From assembly GCF_000718555.1 (NCBI RefSeq), contig NZ_JOAN01000001.1, positions 62,001-126,000 of the forward strand: 64,000 nucleotides of DNA, read 5' to 3'. Positions 36,428 through 45,750 of the stretch are shown here, piece by piece. This DNA comes from Micromonospora chokoriensis (lineage in GTDB: Bacteria; Actinomycetota; Actinomycetes; Mycobacteriales; Micromonosporaceae). A model generated the notes under the pieces. It searched no databases. It was not told the DNA's origin and was given only the letters and a program-made list of their open reading frames with translations. The stretch's first letter is position 1; each line of letters starts with the position of its first letter. Position numbers and translations under genes: made by a program.

Positions 36428-38308
36428 ATGGCCCTCCGCACGCTCACCCCTCTCCGTCGCGTCCTGGTGCTCGCCGTCGTCACCGGGCTGGGAATCGTCA
36501 CCGTCGCCGCTGGTCCGGTCGCCGCCCGACCGGCACCGGACCGCACCGCCGAATCGGCCGCTGCTGGCTACCGGGTGCTCGGCCCCCGGACCCTCGCCGA
36601 CCGCAACGCGGTGGCCCGTACCGGAGCCGCCATCGACTACTCCGAACATGGCGTGCTGCACATCTCGGCCACCGCGGGTGAGGCCGCCGCGATCGGCAAG
36701 CTCGGCTTCCGACTCGAACCGCTCGCCCCACCGCCAAACGCCGAGCGCGGCGCCGGCGAGATCGGCACGATGGCCTTCCCACCGGCCGACTCCAACTACC
36801 ACGACTATGCGGAGCTGACCGCCGTCGTGAACCAGGTCGTCGCCGACCATCCGGCGATCGCCCGCAAGATCAGCATCGGTTCGTCGTACGAGGGCCGCGA
36901 CCTGATGGCGGTGAAGATCTCCGACAACGTCGGCACCGACGAGAACGAGCCGGAGATCCTGTTCAACTCCCAACAGCACGCCCGTGAGCACCTGACCGTC
37001 GAGATGGCGATCTACCTGCTCAACCTCTTCACCGACAGCTACGGCAGCGACTCCCGGATCGCCAACATCGTCAACAGCCGTGAGATCTGGATCGTGCCGA
37101 CGGTCAACCCGGACGGCAGCGAGTACGACATCGCCACCGGGTCGTACCGGTCCTGGCGCAAGAACCGGCAGCCCAACAGCGGCTCGTCAAACGTCGGCAC
37201 CGACCTGAACCGCAACTGGTCCTACAACTGGGGATGCTGCGGTGGCTCGTCCGGCACCACCTCGTCGGAGACCTACCGGGGGCCGTCGGCGTTCTCCGCA
37301 CCCGAGACGCAGGCGCTGCGCAACTTCGTCAACGGCCGGGTGGTCGGCGGTGTGCAGCAGATCAAGGCCAACATCGACTTCCACACGTACTCGCAGCTGG
37401 TGCTCTGGCCGTACGGCTACACCACCGCGAACACCGCGACCGGGATGAGCGCGGACCAGTACAACACCTTCGCCACCATCGGGCAGCAGATGGCGGCCAC
37501 CAACAGCTACACCCCGCAACAGTCCAGCGACCTCTACATCACCGACGGGGACAGCCTCGACTGGATGTGGGCCACCCACAACATCTGGGCGTACACCTTC
37601 GAGATGTACCCGGGCTCGTCCGGCGGTGGCGGCTTCTACCCGCCCGACGAGGTGATTCCGGCGCAGACCTCGCGCAACCGGGAGGCGGTGCTGATCCTCA
37701 GCGAGTACGCCGACTGCCCGTATCGGGCCATCGGCAAGCAGGCGCAGTACTGCGGTGGCGGTGGTGGCGGCACCACGGTCTGGTCGGACACCTTCGAGAC
37801 CGCCACCGGCTGGACCATCAACCCGGCCGGCACCGACACCGCCACGGTCGGCGCGTTCGAGCTGGGCGCCGCCCAGGCGACCACGTCCTCCGGAGCCAAG
37901 CAGCTCACCCCGTACGCCGGCTCCAACGACCTGGTCACCGGCCGGCTCGCCGGCTCGGCGGCCGGTGACTACGACCTCGACGGCGGCGTGACAAGCGCCC
38001 GGTCCCCGGCGGTGACCCTGCCGTCGTCCGGCACGCTGACCCTCTCGCTCGCCTGGTACCTGGCGCACGGCTCGAACGCCTCGTCGGCGGACTACCTGCG
38101 GGTGAGCGTGGTGCACAACGGCGGCACCACCGCGCTGCTCACCCAGGCCGGCGCGGCCACCAACCGCAACGGGAGCTGGACGGTCGCGAACCTCAACCTC
38201 ACCCCGTACGCCGGCCAGTCGGTCCGCGTGCTGGTTGAGGCCGCCGACGCGTCCGGAGCCAGTCTCGTCGAGGCGGCTGTGGACAACGTCACCATCACGT
38301 CCTCCTGA
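36428..38308 (+). CDS. Secreted M14 zinc carboxypeptidase with C-terminal beta-sandwich domain
   Basis: 626 residues. The signal peptide ends near VAA-RPAPD, followed by a propeptide and the M14 domain (about 115-435). Zinc ligands H184 and E187 are in [11 protein letters not shown] and H319 in DFHTYSQL; substrate residues are NRNW and the catalytic E392 in TFEMYPG. The final ~175 residues, after a Gly-rich linker, form a carbohydrate/binding-type beta-sandwich ([20 protein letters not shown] to VDNVTITSS). Similar to Streptomyces zinc carboxypeptidases. GAGGAGG precedes ATG 36428. Confidence 0.93.
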   Translation: MALRTLTPLRRVLVLAVVTGLGIVTVAAGPVAARPAPDRTAESAAAGYRVLGPRTLADRNAVARTGAAIDYSEHGVLHISATAGEAAAIGKLGFRLEPLAPPPNAERGAGEIGTMAFPPADSNYHDYAELTAVVNQVVADHPAIARKISIGSSYEGRDLMAVKISDNVGTDENEPEILFNSQQHAREHLTVEMAIYLLNLFTDSYGSDSRIANIVNSREIWIVPTVNPDGSEYDIATGSYRSWRKNRQPNSGSSNVGTDLNRNWSYNWGCCGGSSGTTSSETYRGPSAFSAPETQALRNFVNGRVVGGVQQIKANIDFHTYSQLVLWPYGYTTANTATGMSADQYNTFATIGQQMAATNSYTPQQSSDLYITDGDSLDWMWATHNIWAYTFEMYPGSSGGGGFYPPDEVIPAQTSRNREAVLILSEYADCPYRAIGKQAQYCGGGGGGTTVWSDTFETATGWTINPAGTDTATVGAFELGAAQATTSSGAKQLTPYAGSNDLVTGRLAGSAAGDYDLDGGVTSARSPAVTLPSSGTLTLSLAWYLAHGSNASSADYLRVSVVHNGGTTALLTQAGAATNRNGSWTVANLNLTPYAGQSVRVLVEAADASGASLVEAAVDNVTITSS

Positions 38309-38312
38309 TCGG

Positions 38313-38345
38313 GTGGGGCCCCGTCCCGCCCCGGCGGGGCCCCAC
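38313..38345 (+). terminator. Terminator after the M14 peptidase gene
   Basis: GTGGGGCCCCG (38313-38323) pairs with CGGGGCCCCAC (38335-38345) 4 nt after the stop codon. Confidence 0.75.
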
Positions 38346-38369
38346 CACCCGCTCCGATCCAGCCCATCG

Positions 38370-38490
38370 TGGCGGTGCGCTACCGTCTTACCGACCAGTC
38401 CGCAGCGAAGCCGGTGCGAAACCCGGCGCTGTCCCGCAACTGTGATGCCCCACCAGCCGGTGGGGACGAGCCAGGTCGCCTACGGATCGG
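38370..38490 (+). promoter_or_regulatory. Cobalamin riboswitch
   Basis: Conserved core segments in order: GAAGCCGGTGCGAAACCCGG, CTGTCCCGCAACTGTGA, a variable hairpin CCCCACCAGCCGGTGGGG, then GAGCCAGGTCGCCT (B12-box region). It precedes a corrinoid ABC importer. Ligand binding should switch the importer off when cobalamin is plentiful. Confidence 0.92.
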
Positions 38491-38543
38491 TCGCGAAACG
38501 CGCTCTCGAGGAAGGGCGCCTCGTGGGCGGGCGTACGAAAGTC

Positions 38544-38582
38544 CCTGTCGGCGAAGCACCACACTCCTCGACCGACAGGAGG
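38544..38582 (+). promoter_or_regulatory. Ribosome-site-sequestering hairpin of the riboswitch (predicted)
   Basis: CCTGTCGG (38544-38551) pairs with CCGACAGG (38572-38579), whose last bases are part of the AGGAGG Shine-Dalgarno (38577-38582) before ATG 38588. Control is therefore probably at translation initiation. Confidence 0.6.
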
Positions 38583-38587
38583 CCCCC

Positions 38588-39517
38588 ATGTCCAGACGTA
38601 CCCCTCGGCTCTTCGCTGCGACCCTCGCGGTCGCCGCGCTCGCCCTCGGCGCCTGCGCCGAGAAGGCCGACGACAAGCCGAGCCCCGGCACCGCGGCCGC
38701 CGCCTACCCCGTGACGGTCGGCGCGCTCACCCTCGACAAGCGCCCCGAGAAGATCGTCGTGCTCTCGCCCACCGCCACCGAGATGCTCTTCGCGATCGGT
38801 GCCGGCCCGCAGGTGACCGCCGTCGACGACCAGTCGAACTACCCGGCCGACGTGCCCAAGACCGACCTCTCCGCCTTTCAGCCGAACGCCGAGGCGATCG
38901 CCGGCAAGAACCCCGACCTCGTGGTGCTCTCCGACGACCGCAACAAGATCGTCGAACAGCTCGGCAAGCTGAAGATCCCGGTCTACCAGACCCCGGCGGC
39001 GAAGACGCTCGACGACTCGTACCGGCAGATCACCGAGCTGGGCACGCTCACCGGGCACGCCGACCAGGCCACCGACGTCACCACCCGGATGAAGGACGAC
39101 ATCGCCAAGCTGGTCAAGGACCTGCCGCAGCGCGCCGAGAAGCTCACCTACTTCCACGAGCTGGGCCCGGAGCTGTACAGCGCCACCAGCAAGACCTTCA
39201 TCGGCTCGCTCTACAGCCAGGTCGGCCTGACCAACATCGCCGACCCGGCCGACGCGGACGGCAAGGACTTCGGCTACCCGCAGCTGTCCCAGGAGTTCAT
39301 CGTCAAGGCCGATCCGGACTTCGTCTTCCTGGCCGACGCCAAGTGCTGCCAGCAGAGCGCCGACACGGTCAAGGCCCGCAGCGGCTGGGCCGGGCTCACC
39401 GCGGTGAAGAACAACCAGGTCGTCGCCTTGGACGACGACATCGCCTCCCGCTGGGGGCCGCGAGTCGTGGACCTGCTCCGGGTGATCATCGACGCGGTCG
39501 CCAAGGTGCCGGCGTGA
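38588..39517 (+). CDS. btuF: Corrinoid ABC transporter substrate-binding lipoprotein
   Basis: 309 residues. Lipobox LALGAC puts the lipid on about C23. It is a helical-backbone binding protein: IVVLSPTATEMLFAIGAG, the first-lobe PNAEAIAGKNPDLVVL and the late SRWGPRVVDLLRVI fit BtuF/FhuD-like proteins. The upstream cobalamin riboswitch and the downstream BtuC and BtuD make corrinoid uptake the likely role. A CC pair (AKCCQQ) is in the second lobe. ATG 38588 has AGGAGG upstream. Confidence 0.93.
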   Translation: MSRRTPRLFAATLAVAALALGACAEKADDKPSPGTAAAAYPVTVGALTLDKRPEKIVVLSPTATEMLFAIGAGPQVTAVDDQSNYPADVPKTDLSAFQPNAEAIAGKNPDLVVLSDDRNKIVEQLGKLKIPVYQTPAAKTLDDSYRQITELGTLTGHADQATDVTTRMKDDIAKLVKDLPQRAEKLTYFHELGPELYSATSKTFIGSLYSQVGLTNIADPADADGKDFGYPQLSQEFIVKADPDFVFLADAKCCQQSADTVKARSGWAGLTAVKNNQVVALDDDIASRWGPRVVDLLRVIIDAVAKVPA

Positions 39518-39530
39518 CCGTCGTCCGTCG

Positions 39531-40628
39531 ATGACCGGGCCACTGTCGGTGGCCCGGCCTGCGGGTCCGCTGTCGGTGGCCCGGCCCGCGGGGCTGCGGA
39601 AGCGTTGGCTGGTCGCGGGGTTGTTCGCGGTGCTCGTGGCGCTCGTCGTCGGGGTGTCGCTCGGCCCGGTGAGCCTGCCCCCGGGCAGCGTCGCCGCCGA
39701 GCTGCTCAACCTGTTTCCCGGGGTGCACCTCGACAGCGGGCTGACCGAGCGGGAAATCGCGATCGTCACCGAGCTGCGCCTGCCCCGCGTGGTGCTGGGC
39801 CTGCTCGTCGGCGGTCTGCTCGCCCTCGCTGGCGGCTGCTACCAGGGCGTGTTCCGCAATCCGCTGGCCGACCCGTACCTGCTCGGCGTGGCCGCCGGGG
39901 CGGGCCTCGCGGTCACCGCGGCGATCGCCCTCGGCGGCGCCGGCCAGCAGGGCTCGCTCTCCGGGCTGCCGATGACCATTCCGCTGGCCGCGTTCGCCGG
40001 TTCCCTGCTCGCCGTCACGATGACCTACGTGCTCGGCGCGGCCGGCGGGCGACGCGGGTCACCGGCGATGCTGATCCTGGCCGGGGTGGCGGTCTCCGCG
40101 TTCCTCTCCGCCGGGCAGACGTACCTGCTGCAACGACACGCCGACAGCATCCAGCCGGTCTACTCCTGGCTGCTCGGCCGGCTGGCCACCGCCGGCTGGC
40201 ACGACGTGCTGCTGGTGCTGCCGTACGCCGCGCTGACCACCGTGGTGGTGCTGCTGCACCGCCGCGAGCTGGACGTCCTCGCGGTCGGCGACGACGAGGC
40301 GAGGAGTCTGGGCCTGCACCCGCAGCGCACCCGCTATCTGCTGATCGCCGCCGCCTCCCTGGGCACCGCGGCGGCGGTCTCCGCGACCGGGCTGATCGGC
40401 TTCGTCGGCATCATCGTGCCGCACACCGTCCGGCTGCTCGCCGGATCGAGCTACCGGGCCATCCTGCCGCTGTCACTGCTGTTCGGCGGTGCGTTCCTGG
40501 CGCTGACCGACGTGGTGGCCCGCACCGCCGCCGCCCCGTCCGAAGTGCCGATCGGAGTGGTGACCGCCCTACTGGGTGGCCCGTTCTTCGTTCTCGTGCT
40601 GCGAACCGCCCGGCGAGTGCTCACGTGA
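39531..40628 (+). CDS. btuC: Corrinoid ABC transporter permease
   Basis: 365 residues with about ten membrane helices of the FecCD/BtuC family (LRLPRVVLGLLVGGLLALAG; FRNPLADPYLLGVAAGAGL; DEARSLGLHPQR; LIGFVGIIVPHTVRLL). The N terminus carries a perfect nine-residue tandem duplication, GPLSVARPA twice, before the first helix; it is encoded by two 27-bp repeats (39537-39590). It starts 13 nt after btuF and overlaps the btuD start through GTGA. Confidence 0.95.
   Translation: MTGPLSVARPAGPLSVARPAGLRKRWLVAGLFAVLVALVVGVSLGPVSLPPGSVAAELLNLFPGVHLDSGLTEREIAIVTELRLPRVVLGLLVGGLLALAGGCYQGVFRNPLADPYLLGVAAGAGLAVTAAIALGGAGQQGSLSGLPMTIPLAAFAGSLLAVTMTYVLGAAGGRRGSPAMLILAGVAVSAFLSAGQTYLLQRHADSIQPVYSWLLGRLATAGWHDVLLVLPYAALTTVVVLLHRRELDVLAVGDDEARSLGLHPQRTRYLLIAAASLGTAAAVSATGLIGFVGIIVPHTVRLLAGSSYRAILPLSLLFGGAFLALTDVVARTAAAPSEVPIGVVTALLGGPFFVLVLRTARRVLT
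39537..39590 (+). repeat. 27-bp tandem duplication at the start of btuC
   Basis: Two 27-bp units (39537-39563 and 39564-39590) differ at only a few third positions and encode GPLSVARPA twice. Confidence 0.9.
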
Positions 40629-41485
40629 GCCGCAAGCCCGCCGCCGGCCTGCCCGCCGCCGGCCCGCCTGGAGATCGTTTGGGCGGAGGCGGCGATGGCG
40701 GGGTGCCGGCCGTCGAGGTGCGAGGGCTGCATGTCGACCTCGACGGCACGCCGATCCTGACCGGCGTCGACCTCACCGTCGCCGTCGGCGAGTGGGTCAC
40801 CGTGATCGGCCCGAACGGCGCCGGCAAATCCACCCTGTTGCGCGCCGTCGGCGGCCTCCTGCCCGCGCCGGGTGCGATCACCCTGTTCGGTACGCCGAGT
40901 GCGGCGCTACGCCGTCGGGACCGCGCCCGGGTGGTGGCCACGGTGGCACAGTCTCCGGTGGTGCCACCCGGCATGTCGGTGCTGGACTACGTGCTGCTCG
41001 GCCGTACCCCGTACATCGCGACGCTGGGCCGGGAGTCGACCGCCGACGTCGACGCCGTGCACGAGGTGCTCGGGCGGTTGGACCTCACCGGCTTCCACCG
41101 TCGCGAGCTGGCCACCCTCTCCGGCGGCGAGCGGCAGCGGGTGTTCCTCGCCCGAGCGCTCGCCCAGGGCGCGACGCTGCTGCTGCTCGACGAACCCACC
41201 AGCGCACTCGACATCGGCCACCAGCAGGAGGTGCTCGAACTCGTCGACCAGCTACGCCGCGAGCACCGCCTGACCGTCCTGGCCACGATGCACGACCTCT
41301 CCCTCGCCGGTGAGTACGCCGACCGGATGGTGATGCTCGCCAGCGGTCAGGTGGTGGCCGCCGGGACCCCGACCGAGGTGCTGACCGAGAATCTGCTCGC
41401 CACCCACTACCGGGCCAGCGTCCGGGTGGTCCTCGGAGCCCACGGCCCCCTGGTAGTCCCCATCCGCCCCACCCGCCCCCAATAA
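40625..41485 (+). CDS. btuD: Corrinoid ABC transporter ATPase
   Basis: 286 residues from GTG 40625. Walker [10 protein letters not shown], signature LSGGERQRVFLARAL, Walker B LLLLDEPTSALD, H-loop in ATMHDLSLA. The first ~30 residues are a Gly/Pro-rich extension before the nucleotide domain. Coupled to btuC by a 4-nt overlap, so btuFCD should all respond to the riboswitch. The last ten codons are strongly C-rich. Confidence 0.95.
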   Translation: MSRKPAAGLPAAGPPGDRLGGGGDGGVPAVEVRGLHVDLDGTPILTGVDLTVAVGEWVTVIGPNGAGKSTLLRAVGGLLPAPGAITLFGTPSAALRRRDRARVVATVAQSPVVPPGMSVLDYVLLGRTPYIATLGRESTADVDAVHEVLGRLDLTGFHRRELATLSGGERQRVFLARALAQGATLLLLDEPTSALDIGHQQEVLELVDQLRREHRLTVLATMHDLSLAGEYADRMVMLASGQVVAAGTPTEVLTENLLATHYRASVRVVLGAHGPLVVPIRPTRPQ

Positions 41486-41505
41486 CGGCTCCCGGGGTGG
41501 GTTGG

Positions 41506-42270
41506 TCAGGGGCCCAGGTCGATGACGGAGAAGAGGGCGCCCTGGGGGTCGCGGAGGGCTGCGAAGCGGCCCGCTGGGATGTCCCGGGGCGGGACCAGGA
41601 TCGTTCCGCCCAGCTCGGAGGCGCGGGCCGCGGCGGCGTCCGCGTCGGCCACCGCGAAGTACACCGTCCAGTACGCGGGCAGGTCGGCTGGGAAGTCGTC
41701 GGCCAGCGGCGGCATCATCCCGGCGACGATCTGCGTCCCGAGCCGCCACCCGGTGTACGTCATCGTGCCCACCGGCTGGTCGTCGGGCTGCCAGCCGAAC
41801 ACCAGCTCGTAGAAGACCTTTGCGCCCTCGGGGTCGGGGGTGACCAGCTCATTCCAGCTCATCGCGCCGGGCACGTTGAAGACTTCGGCGCCGGCCATGG
41901 CCAGCGGCTGCCAGACGCTGAACGTGGCGCCGGCCGGGTCGGCGAAGACCGCCATCCAGCCTCGGTCGAAGACTTCGAACGGCGGTACGACGATCTGCCC
42001 GCCGGCCCGTTCGACCCGGCCGGCGACGAGTTCGGCGTCGTCGGTGGCGAGGTACGTCGACCAGATCGGCACCTGGTCCGGGATCGCTGGTGGGCCGGCA
42101 CCGGCCACCGGCTTGCCGTCGAGCAGGAAGACGGTGTAGCCGCCCGCCTCGGGCTCGGGTGTGACCTGGCCGGTCCAGCCGAACAGCTGCGGGTAGAAGC
42201 GCCGCGCGTCGGTCAGGTCCGGGGTGGCCAGGTCGGCCCAGCAGGGCGTACCCGGCGGGACGGTGCTCAC
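41506..42270 (-). CDS. Two-domain VOC (glyoxalase/CFP32-like) protein
   Basis: 254 residues from GTG 42270 with AGGGG 7 nt upstream. Two vicinal-oxygen-chelate modules are arranged in tandem: the first begins TPCWADLATPDLTDARRFYP, the second GAMSWNELVTPDPEGAKVFY, each ending in a DP.GA.FSV motif. This is the layout of the CFP32/Rv0577 family and of many actinomycete glyoxalase or bleomycin-resistance-like proteins. Metal and substrate are unknown. It converges with btuD, 20 nt apart. Confidence 0.85.
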   Translation of the reverse strand: MSTVPPGTPCWADLATPDLTDARRFYPQLFGWTGQVTPEPEAGGYTVFLLDGKPVAGAGPPAIPDQVPIWSTYLATDDAELVAGRVERAGGQIVVPPFEVFDRGWMAVFADPAGATFSVWQPLAMAGAEVFNVPGAMSWNELVTPDPEGAKVFYELVFGWQPDDQPVGTMTYTGWRLGTQIVAGMMPPLADDFPADLPAYWTVYFAVADADAAAARASELGGTILVPPRDIPAGRFAALRDPQGALFSVIDLGP

Positions 42271-42364
42271 GTCAAGACCCCTCTCGGCCCGGGCGGCCAC
42301 GGCGACCCCCTGCCGGAATCCTGGCACCGTCCCGCTGCGGCTCGGGGCGGAAACGGACGAATCG

Positions 42365-43102
42365 TCAGCTGAACCGGCGACCCTCGTCCCGTCGGTAGGC
42401 CCAGGCGGCGAGCGCGGCGAGCAGCACCACCCAGACCCCGAGCATGATCAGTGCGAGCGGCTCGACGCGGTAGTCACCCACCGACGCCCACATCAGTTCG
42501 GCCGCGCCTCTGGTCGGTAGGTACGGCGCGATCGTCTCGATGAACCCGGGCGCGTCTCCGGGTGCGGAGAGCAGGCCGCCGCCGAACGCCAGCGGCAGGA
42601 AGACCACCTGCGCGACCACGATCGCCGCCTTGCTCGGCAGCGAGTAGCCGATGGCGAGCCCCATCAGCGTGAATGGCACCGAGATGACGGCCACGGTGCC
42701 GAGGGCCAGCAGGAACGCCGCCGGGGTGAGCTGGGCCGCGGTCAGTGTCGCGCCGATCACCACGACCGGGATCAGCGACAGGTAGGTCAGCGCCAGGCCG
42801 GCCAGCACCCGGCCGGCGAACCGCGGTGCCGGCCCGGCCGGCAAGGTTCGGGTGTACGGGTTCCAGGGCTGGTCGCGGTCCTCGGCGACGCCGACGCCGT
42901 ACTGGAAGATGTTGGCACTCATCACCGAGAAGGTGACCATCGACGCGGTGGCGTAGGTGGCACCGACCGGGTCGTCACCGGCGAAGGGCACCACGAAAAA
43001 GATCATGGCGGCGGCCGGGAAGAAGGCGCTGCCGAAGACGGCCACCGGAATCCGGATGATCTCCAGAAGTTGGTAGCGGGCGTGGACCAGGGCGAGCTGC
43101 AC
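42365..43102 (-). CDS. ABC-2 type exporter permease
   Basis: 245 residues from GTG 43102, six membrane segments (AFFPAAAMIFFVVPF; VLAGLALTYLSLIPVVVIGA; LALGTVAVISVPFTLMGLAIGY; last LIMLGVWVVLLAALAAWAY). The conserved-type loop EDRDQPWNPYTRTLPAGP lies between helices 2 and 3. It is the last gene of a four-gene operon 44994-42365 and pairs with the ATPase 10 nt upstream. Substrate unknown. Confidence 0.9.
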   Translation of the reverse strand: MQLALVHARYQLLEIIRIPVAVFGSAFFPAAAMIFFVVPFAGDDPVGATYATASMVTFSVMSANIFQYGVGVAEDRDQPWNPYTRTLPAGPAPRFAGRVLAGLALTYLSLIPVVVIGATLTAAQLTPAAFLLALGTVAVISVPFTLMGLAIGYSLPSKAAIVVAQVVFLPLAFGGGLLSAPGDAPGFIETIAPYLPTRGAAELMWASVGDYRVEPLALIMLGVWVVLLAALAAWAYRRDEGRRFS

Positions 43103-43112
43103 GGTCGCCTCC

Positions 43113-44045
43113 TCAGACGGTGGTGGGTTGGCCGCCGGCAGCGGCGGGGGCGGGCTGGCCGGTGCTGGTGGGTTGGTCCGCGTCGCCGCTGGTGATGGCG
43201 AGGAACGCCTCCTCCAGCGACGTCGGCCGTACCTCCAGGTCGGTGAACGGGGTCTGGGCGGTGACCAGCGCTCGGACCAGCTCGTCGGCGTCGGTGGTGA
43301 GCAGGTGCAGCCGGCCGTCGACCCGTTCGGTGCGTACGACCCCGGGCAGGTCGGGCAGGTGGTCGGCGATGAGGCTGACCCGGCGTACGCCGACGATGCC
43401 GCGCACCGCGTCCACGGTGTCGTCGGCGAGCACCCGGCCCTGCCCGATGACCACCACCCGGTGGGCGAGCGCCTCCACCTCCTCCAGGTAGTGGCTGCTC
43501 AACAGCACGGTCCCGCCATCGTCGTGGAATGCCCGGATCGCGTCCCACAGGGTGTGCCGGGCGGCCACGTCCAAGCCCGTGGTGGGTTCGTCGAGCAGCA
43601 CCAAGCGGGGTCGGCCGACGAAGGCCAACGCCACCGCCAACCGACGGCGCTGCCCACCGGAGAGCCCACCGGTCTGCCGTCGGACAAGGTCGGCGAGGCC
43701 GAATCGGTCGAGCAGCTCCGCTCGGGGCACCGGGTCGGGGTAGTGCGCGGAGACGAAGTCGACGACCTCGCCGACGCGCAGCGTGCCGGGCAGGCCGGTC
43801 TCCTGTGGGGTGACCCCGATCTGTCGCCGGCTGGCCGGGTCGCGGGGGTCGCCCCCGAACAGCTCGACCCGCCCGGAGCTGGGTCGGCGCAGGCCCACCA
43901 GCAGGTTCATCAGGGTGCTCTTGCCGGCGCCGTTCGGCCCGAGCAGGCCGACCAGCTCACCGGCGGAGACTTCCAGGTCGACGCGGTCGAGGGCGAGGAC
44001 GTCGCCGTACCGGCGGCTGGCCTGTAAGGCACGGGCGAGGGTCAT
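43113..44045 (-). CDS. ABC exporter ATP-binding subunit
   Basis: 310 residues. Walker [11 protein letters not shown]-loop GVTPQETGLP, signature LSGGQRRRLAVALA, Walker B LVLLDEPTTGLD, H-loop LLSSHYLEEVEAL. A C-terminal regulatory part (about 220-285) and a disordered Gln/Pro tail follow. ATG 44045 overlaps the stop of the upstream regulator (ATGA). With the permease it forms a typical drug- or peptide-type ABC-2 exporter. Confidence 0.93.
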   Translation of the reverse strand: MTLARALQASRRYGDVLALDRVDLEVSAGELVGLLGPNGAGKSTLMNLLVGLRRPSSGRVELFGGDPRDPASRRQIGVTPQETGLPGTLRVGEVVDFVSAHYPDPVPRAELLDRFGLADLVRRQTGGLSGGQRRRLAVALAFVGRPRLVLLDEPTTGLDVAARHTLWDAIRAFHDDGGTVLLSSHYLEEVEALAHRVVVIGQGRVLADDTVDAVRGIVGVRRVSLIADHLPDLPGVVRTERVDGRLHLLTTDADELVRALVTAQTPFTDLEVRPTSLEEAFLAITSGDADQPTSTGQPAPAAAGGQPTTV

Positions 44046-44353
44046 GACTGCTCCTTCGACGGGGTGGGGTCGAGCAGGGTGCGGATCGCTTCGGTGTACT
44101 CCTCGAACGCGAGCTGGCCCCGCCGGCTGAGCCGGACCAGAGTCGCCGGGGTGCGGCCCCGGTGGGTCTTGCTGATCTCCACGTAGCCGGCGTCCTCAAG
44201 CTTGCGCAGGTGCACGGAGAGGTTGCCGGCGGTCATCGCGAGCAGCTCCTGCAAGCGGGGGAACGCGATCTTGTCGCCGTCGCCGAGGGCGGAGAGGCTG
44301 GCGACTACCCGCAGCCGGGCCTGCGCGTGAATGACCGGATCCAACTCGGTCAC
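44042..44353 (-). CDS. Winged-helix transcriptional regulator (ArsR/MarR-like, HTH_34 type)
   Basis: 103 residues from GTG 44353. The helix-turn-helix is AFPRLQELLAMTAGNLSVHL, followed by the wing EISKTHRGRTPATLVRLS. Single-domain regulators of this kind usually sit in an operon with an ABC-2 exporter, as here. It overlaps both the upstream membrane gene (4 nt) and the downstream ATPase gene. It may bind the inverted repeat at 45002-45018 in front of the operon. Confidence 0.88.
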   Translation of the reverse strand: MTELDPVIHAQARLRVVASLSALGDGDKIAFPRLQELLAMTAGNLSVHLRKLEDAGYVEISKTHRGRTPATLVRLSRRGQLAFEEYTEAIRTLLDPTPSKEQS

Positions 44354-44994
44354 GGCTGCTGCCGCTGCCGCTGTCGCCGCCGGGCGAGGGCGCCGACGAC
44401 CAGAATTCCGCCGCCGCCAGCCACCGCGACGACCAGCGCGTGCCAGCCCGGCCCGGCGATCGCACCGATCAGGTTGATCACGCTGATCCAGACGCCCAGC
44501 CGGAACAGGTCCCGGTCCAGCCAGATCGCCCCGCCGGCCATCTCCAGCGCGCCGGTGAACCCGACGGCGGTCGCCGACCAGAGCAGCGCCGCCAGGTCGT
44601 GCGGCAGGTGCTCGGAGATCCGGCCGAGCCCCGCGTAGACGCCCACGGAACCGAGGGCCCAGGCGTACCCGTACCACCGCCCACGCCGGGCGGAGTCACC
44701 GCTCACCTGGCCGTAGGCCCGCTTGCTGGCCACCGCCTGGATCGCTCCGGCAACCGCGAGCAGGACGAAGAGGACGGTCAACGGCAGCCAGTTCGGCAGG
44801 TCGACCAGCGCCCGCTCACCGGGGGTGAACCGCAGGAAGAACAGCCCGAAGCCGACCAGCCAGGCGACACCCCACGGCCAGTAGAGCAGGCGGGCATCGG
44901 GATTGAGTCGGCGTGCCGTCGCCGACTGCTGGTCCTCGATCAGCCGGAGCGCCGCTGCGGCGTCGGTGGGTGGCGGGTCGTCGTCGAGGTTCAC
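44350..44994 (-). CDS. Membrane protein, first gene of the ABC/regulator operon
   Basis: 214 residues from GTG 44994 (VNLDDDPPPTDAAAAL). After a cytoplasmic helical start (LRLIEDQQSATARRLNPD) there are about six membrane segments. It looks like the sensor-like membrane proteins often placed next to HTH_34 regulators, but no ligand site is visible. A TAAAGT hexamer lies 7 nt upstream and there is no ribosome site, so the start is probably leaderless. Confidence 0.78.
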   Translation of the reverse strand: MNLDDDPPPTDAAAALRLIEDQQSATARRLNPDARLLYWPWGVAWLVGFGLFFLRFTPGERALVDLPNWLPLTVLFVLLAVAGAIQAVASKRAYGQVSGDSARRGRWYGYAWALGSVGVYAGLGRISEHLPHDLAALLWSATAVGFTGALEMAGGAIWLDRDLFRLGVWISVINLIGAIAGPGWHALVVAVAGGGGILVVGALARRRQRQRQQP

Positions 44995-45001
44995 GCAAAG
45001 A

Positions 45002-45018
45002 ACTTTACGCCACAAAGT
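45002..45018. promoter_or_regulatory. Inverted repeat overlapping the operon -10 (predicted operator)
   Basis: ACTTT (45002-45006) and AAAGT (45014-45018) flank 7 nt. On the minus strand this region contains the -10 TAAAGT (45007-45002), 7 nt before GTG 44994, so a bound regulator would block initiation. Confidence 0.45.
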
Positions 45019-45121
45019 CGAGGTGGGGTGACCCCGTCGTCACGGACAGGCCCCACGGTTGCGGCGAGGAGTGCCTATGGTGGAGCGGCTGATCCGTCGC
45101 ACAGGACACAGGGGAGGGTCC

Positions 45122-45750
45122 GTGTCGAGCCCGAGTAGTGCGGACCTCAACTATCAGGAACGGCTGACTCAACTCGTTGAGCCAGGGGAGCAGGTGCTCG
45201 CCGTCGCGAATGCGACGATCGCCCAGGGCGTGCTGCCACCCGACCCGCCGGCCGCGCAGCAGCCGGAAACCCCCGGCGAGGCCCCCGGCCCCGGTGGCAT
45301 CCTGCTCGGCGTGCTGCTCAACCTGCTGTCGCCGCTGATCTCCTTCGCGGCAGGGGACCGGCTCGTCGATCGGGTCACCTACGGTGTGGCCGGCCGGGGC
45401 GCCTCCGGCTCGTACGCTTCGACCCTGCAACACGCCCGACGGCCAGTGCCGCCCGCAACGAAGATCGTGAACACCATCCTCGCCGTCACCGACCAGCGCT
45501 TCGTCGTCTGCGCGTCCGGGCCGGTGAAGCTCTGGTCGAGCCAGGCCGACGACGAGCGGGCGATAGCCGAAACCCGGGTGGTCTGGTCGGCACCACGGGC
45601 TGCGGTGGCCGGCGCTCGGGTGGGCTGGCACCGGCTCAACCCGAAGCGGCTCCGGGTCGAGTTCACCGACGGCTCGTGGTTGGCGTTCACGGTGCCGATC
45701 GCCGAGCCCGGCCAGCCACTGCGCGAGATCGCCGCAGCCCTCACTGCCCG

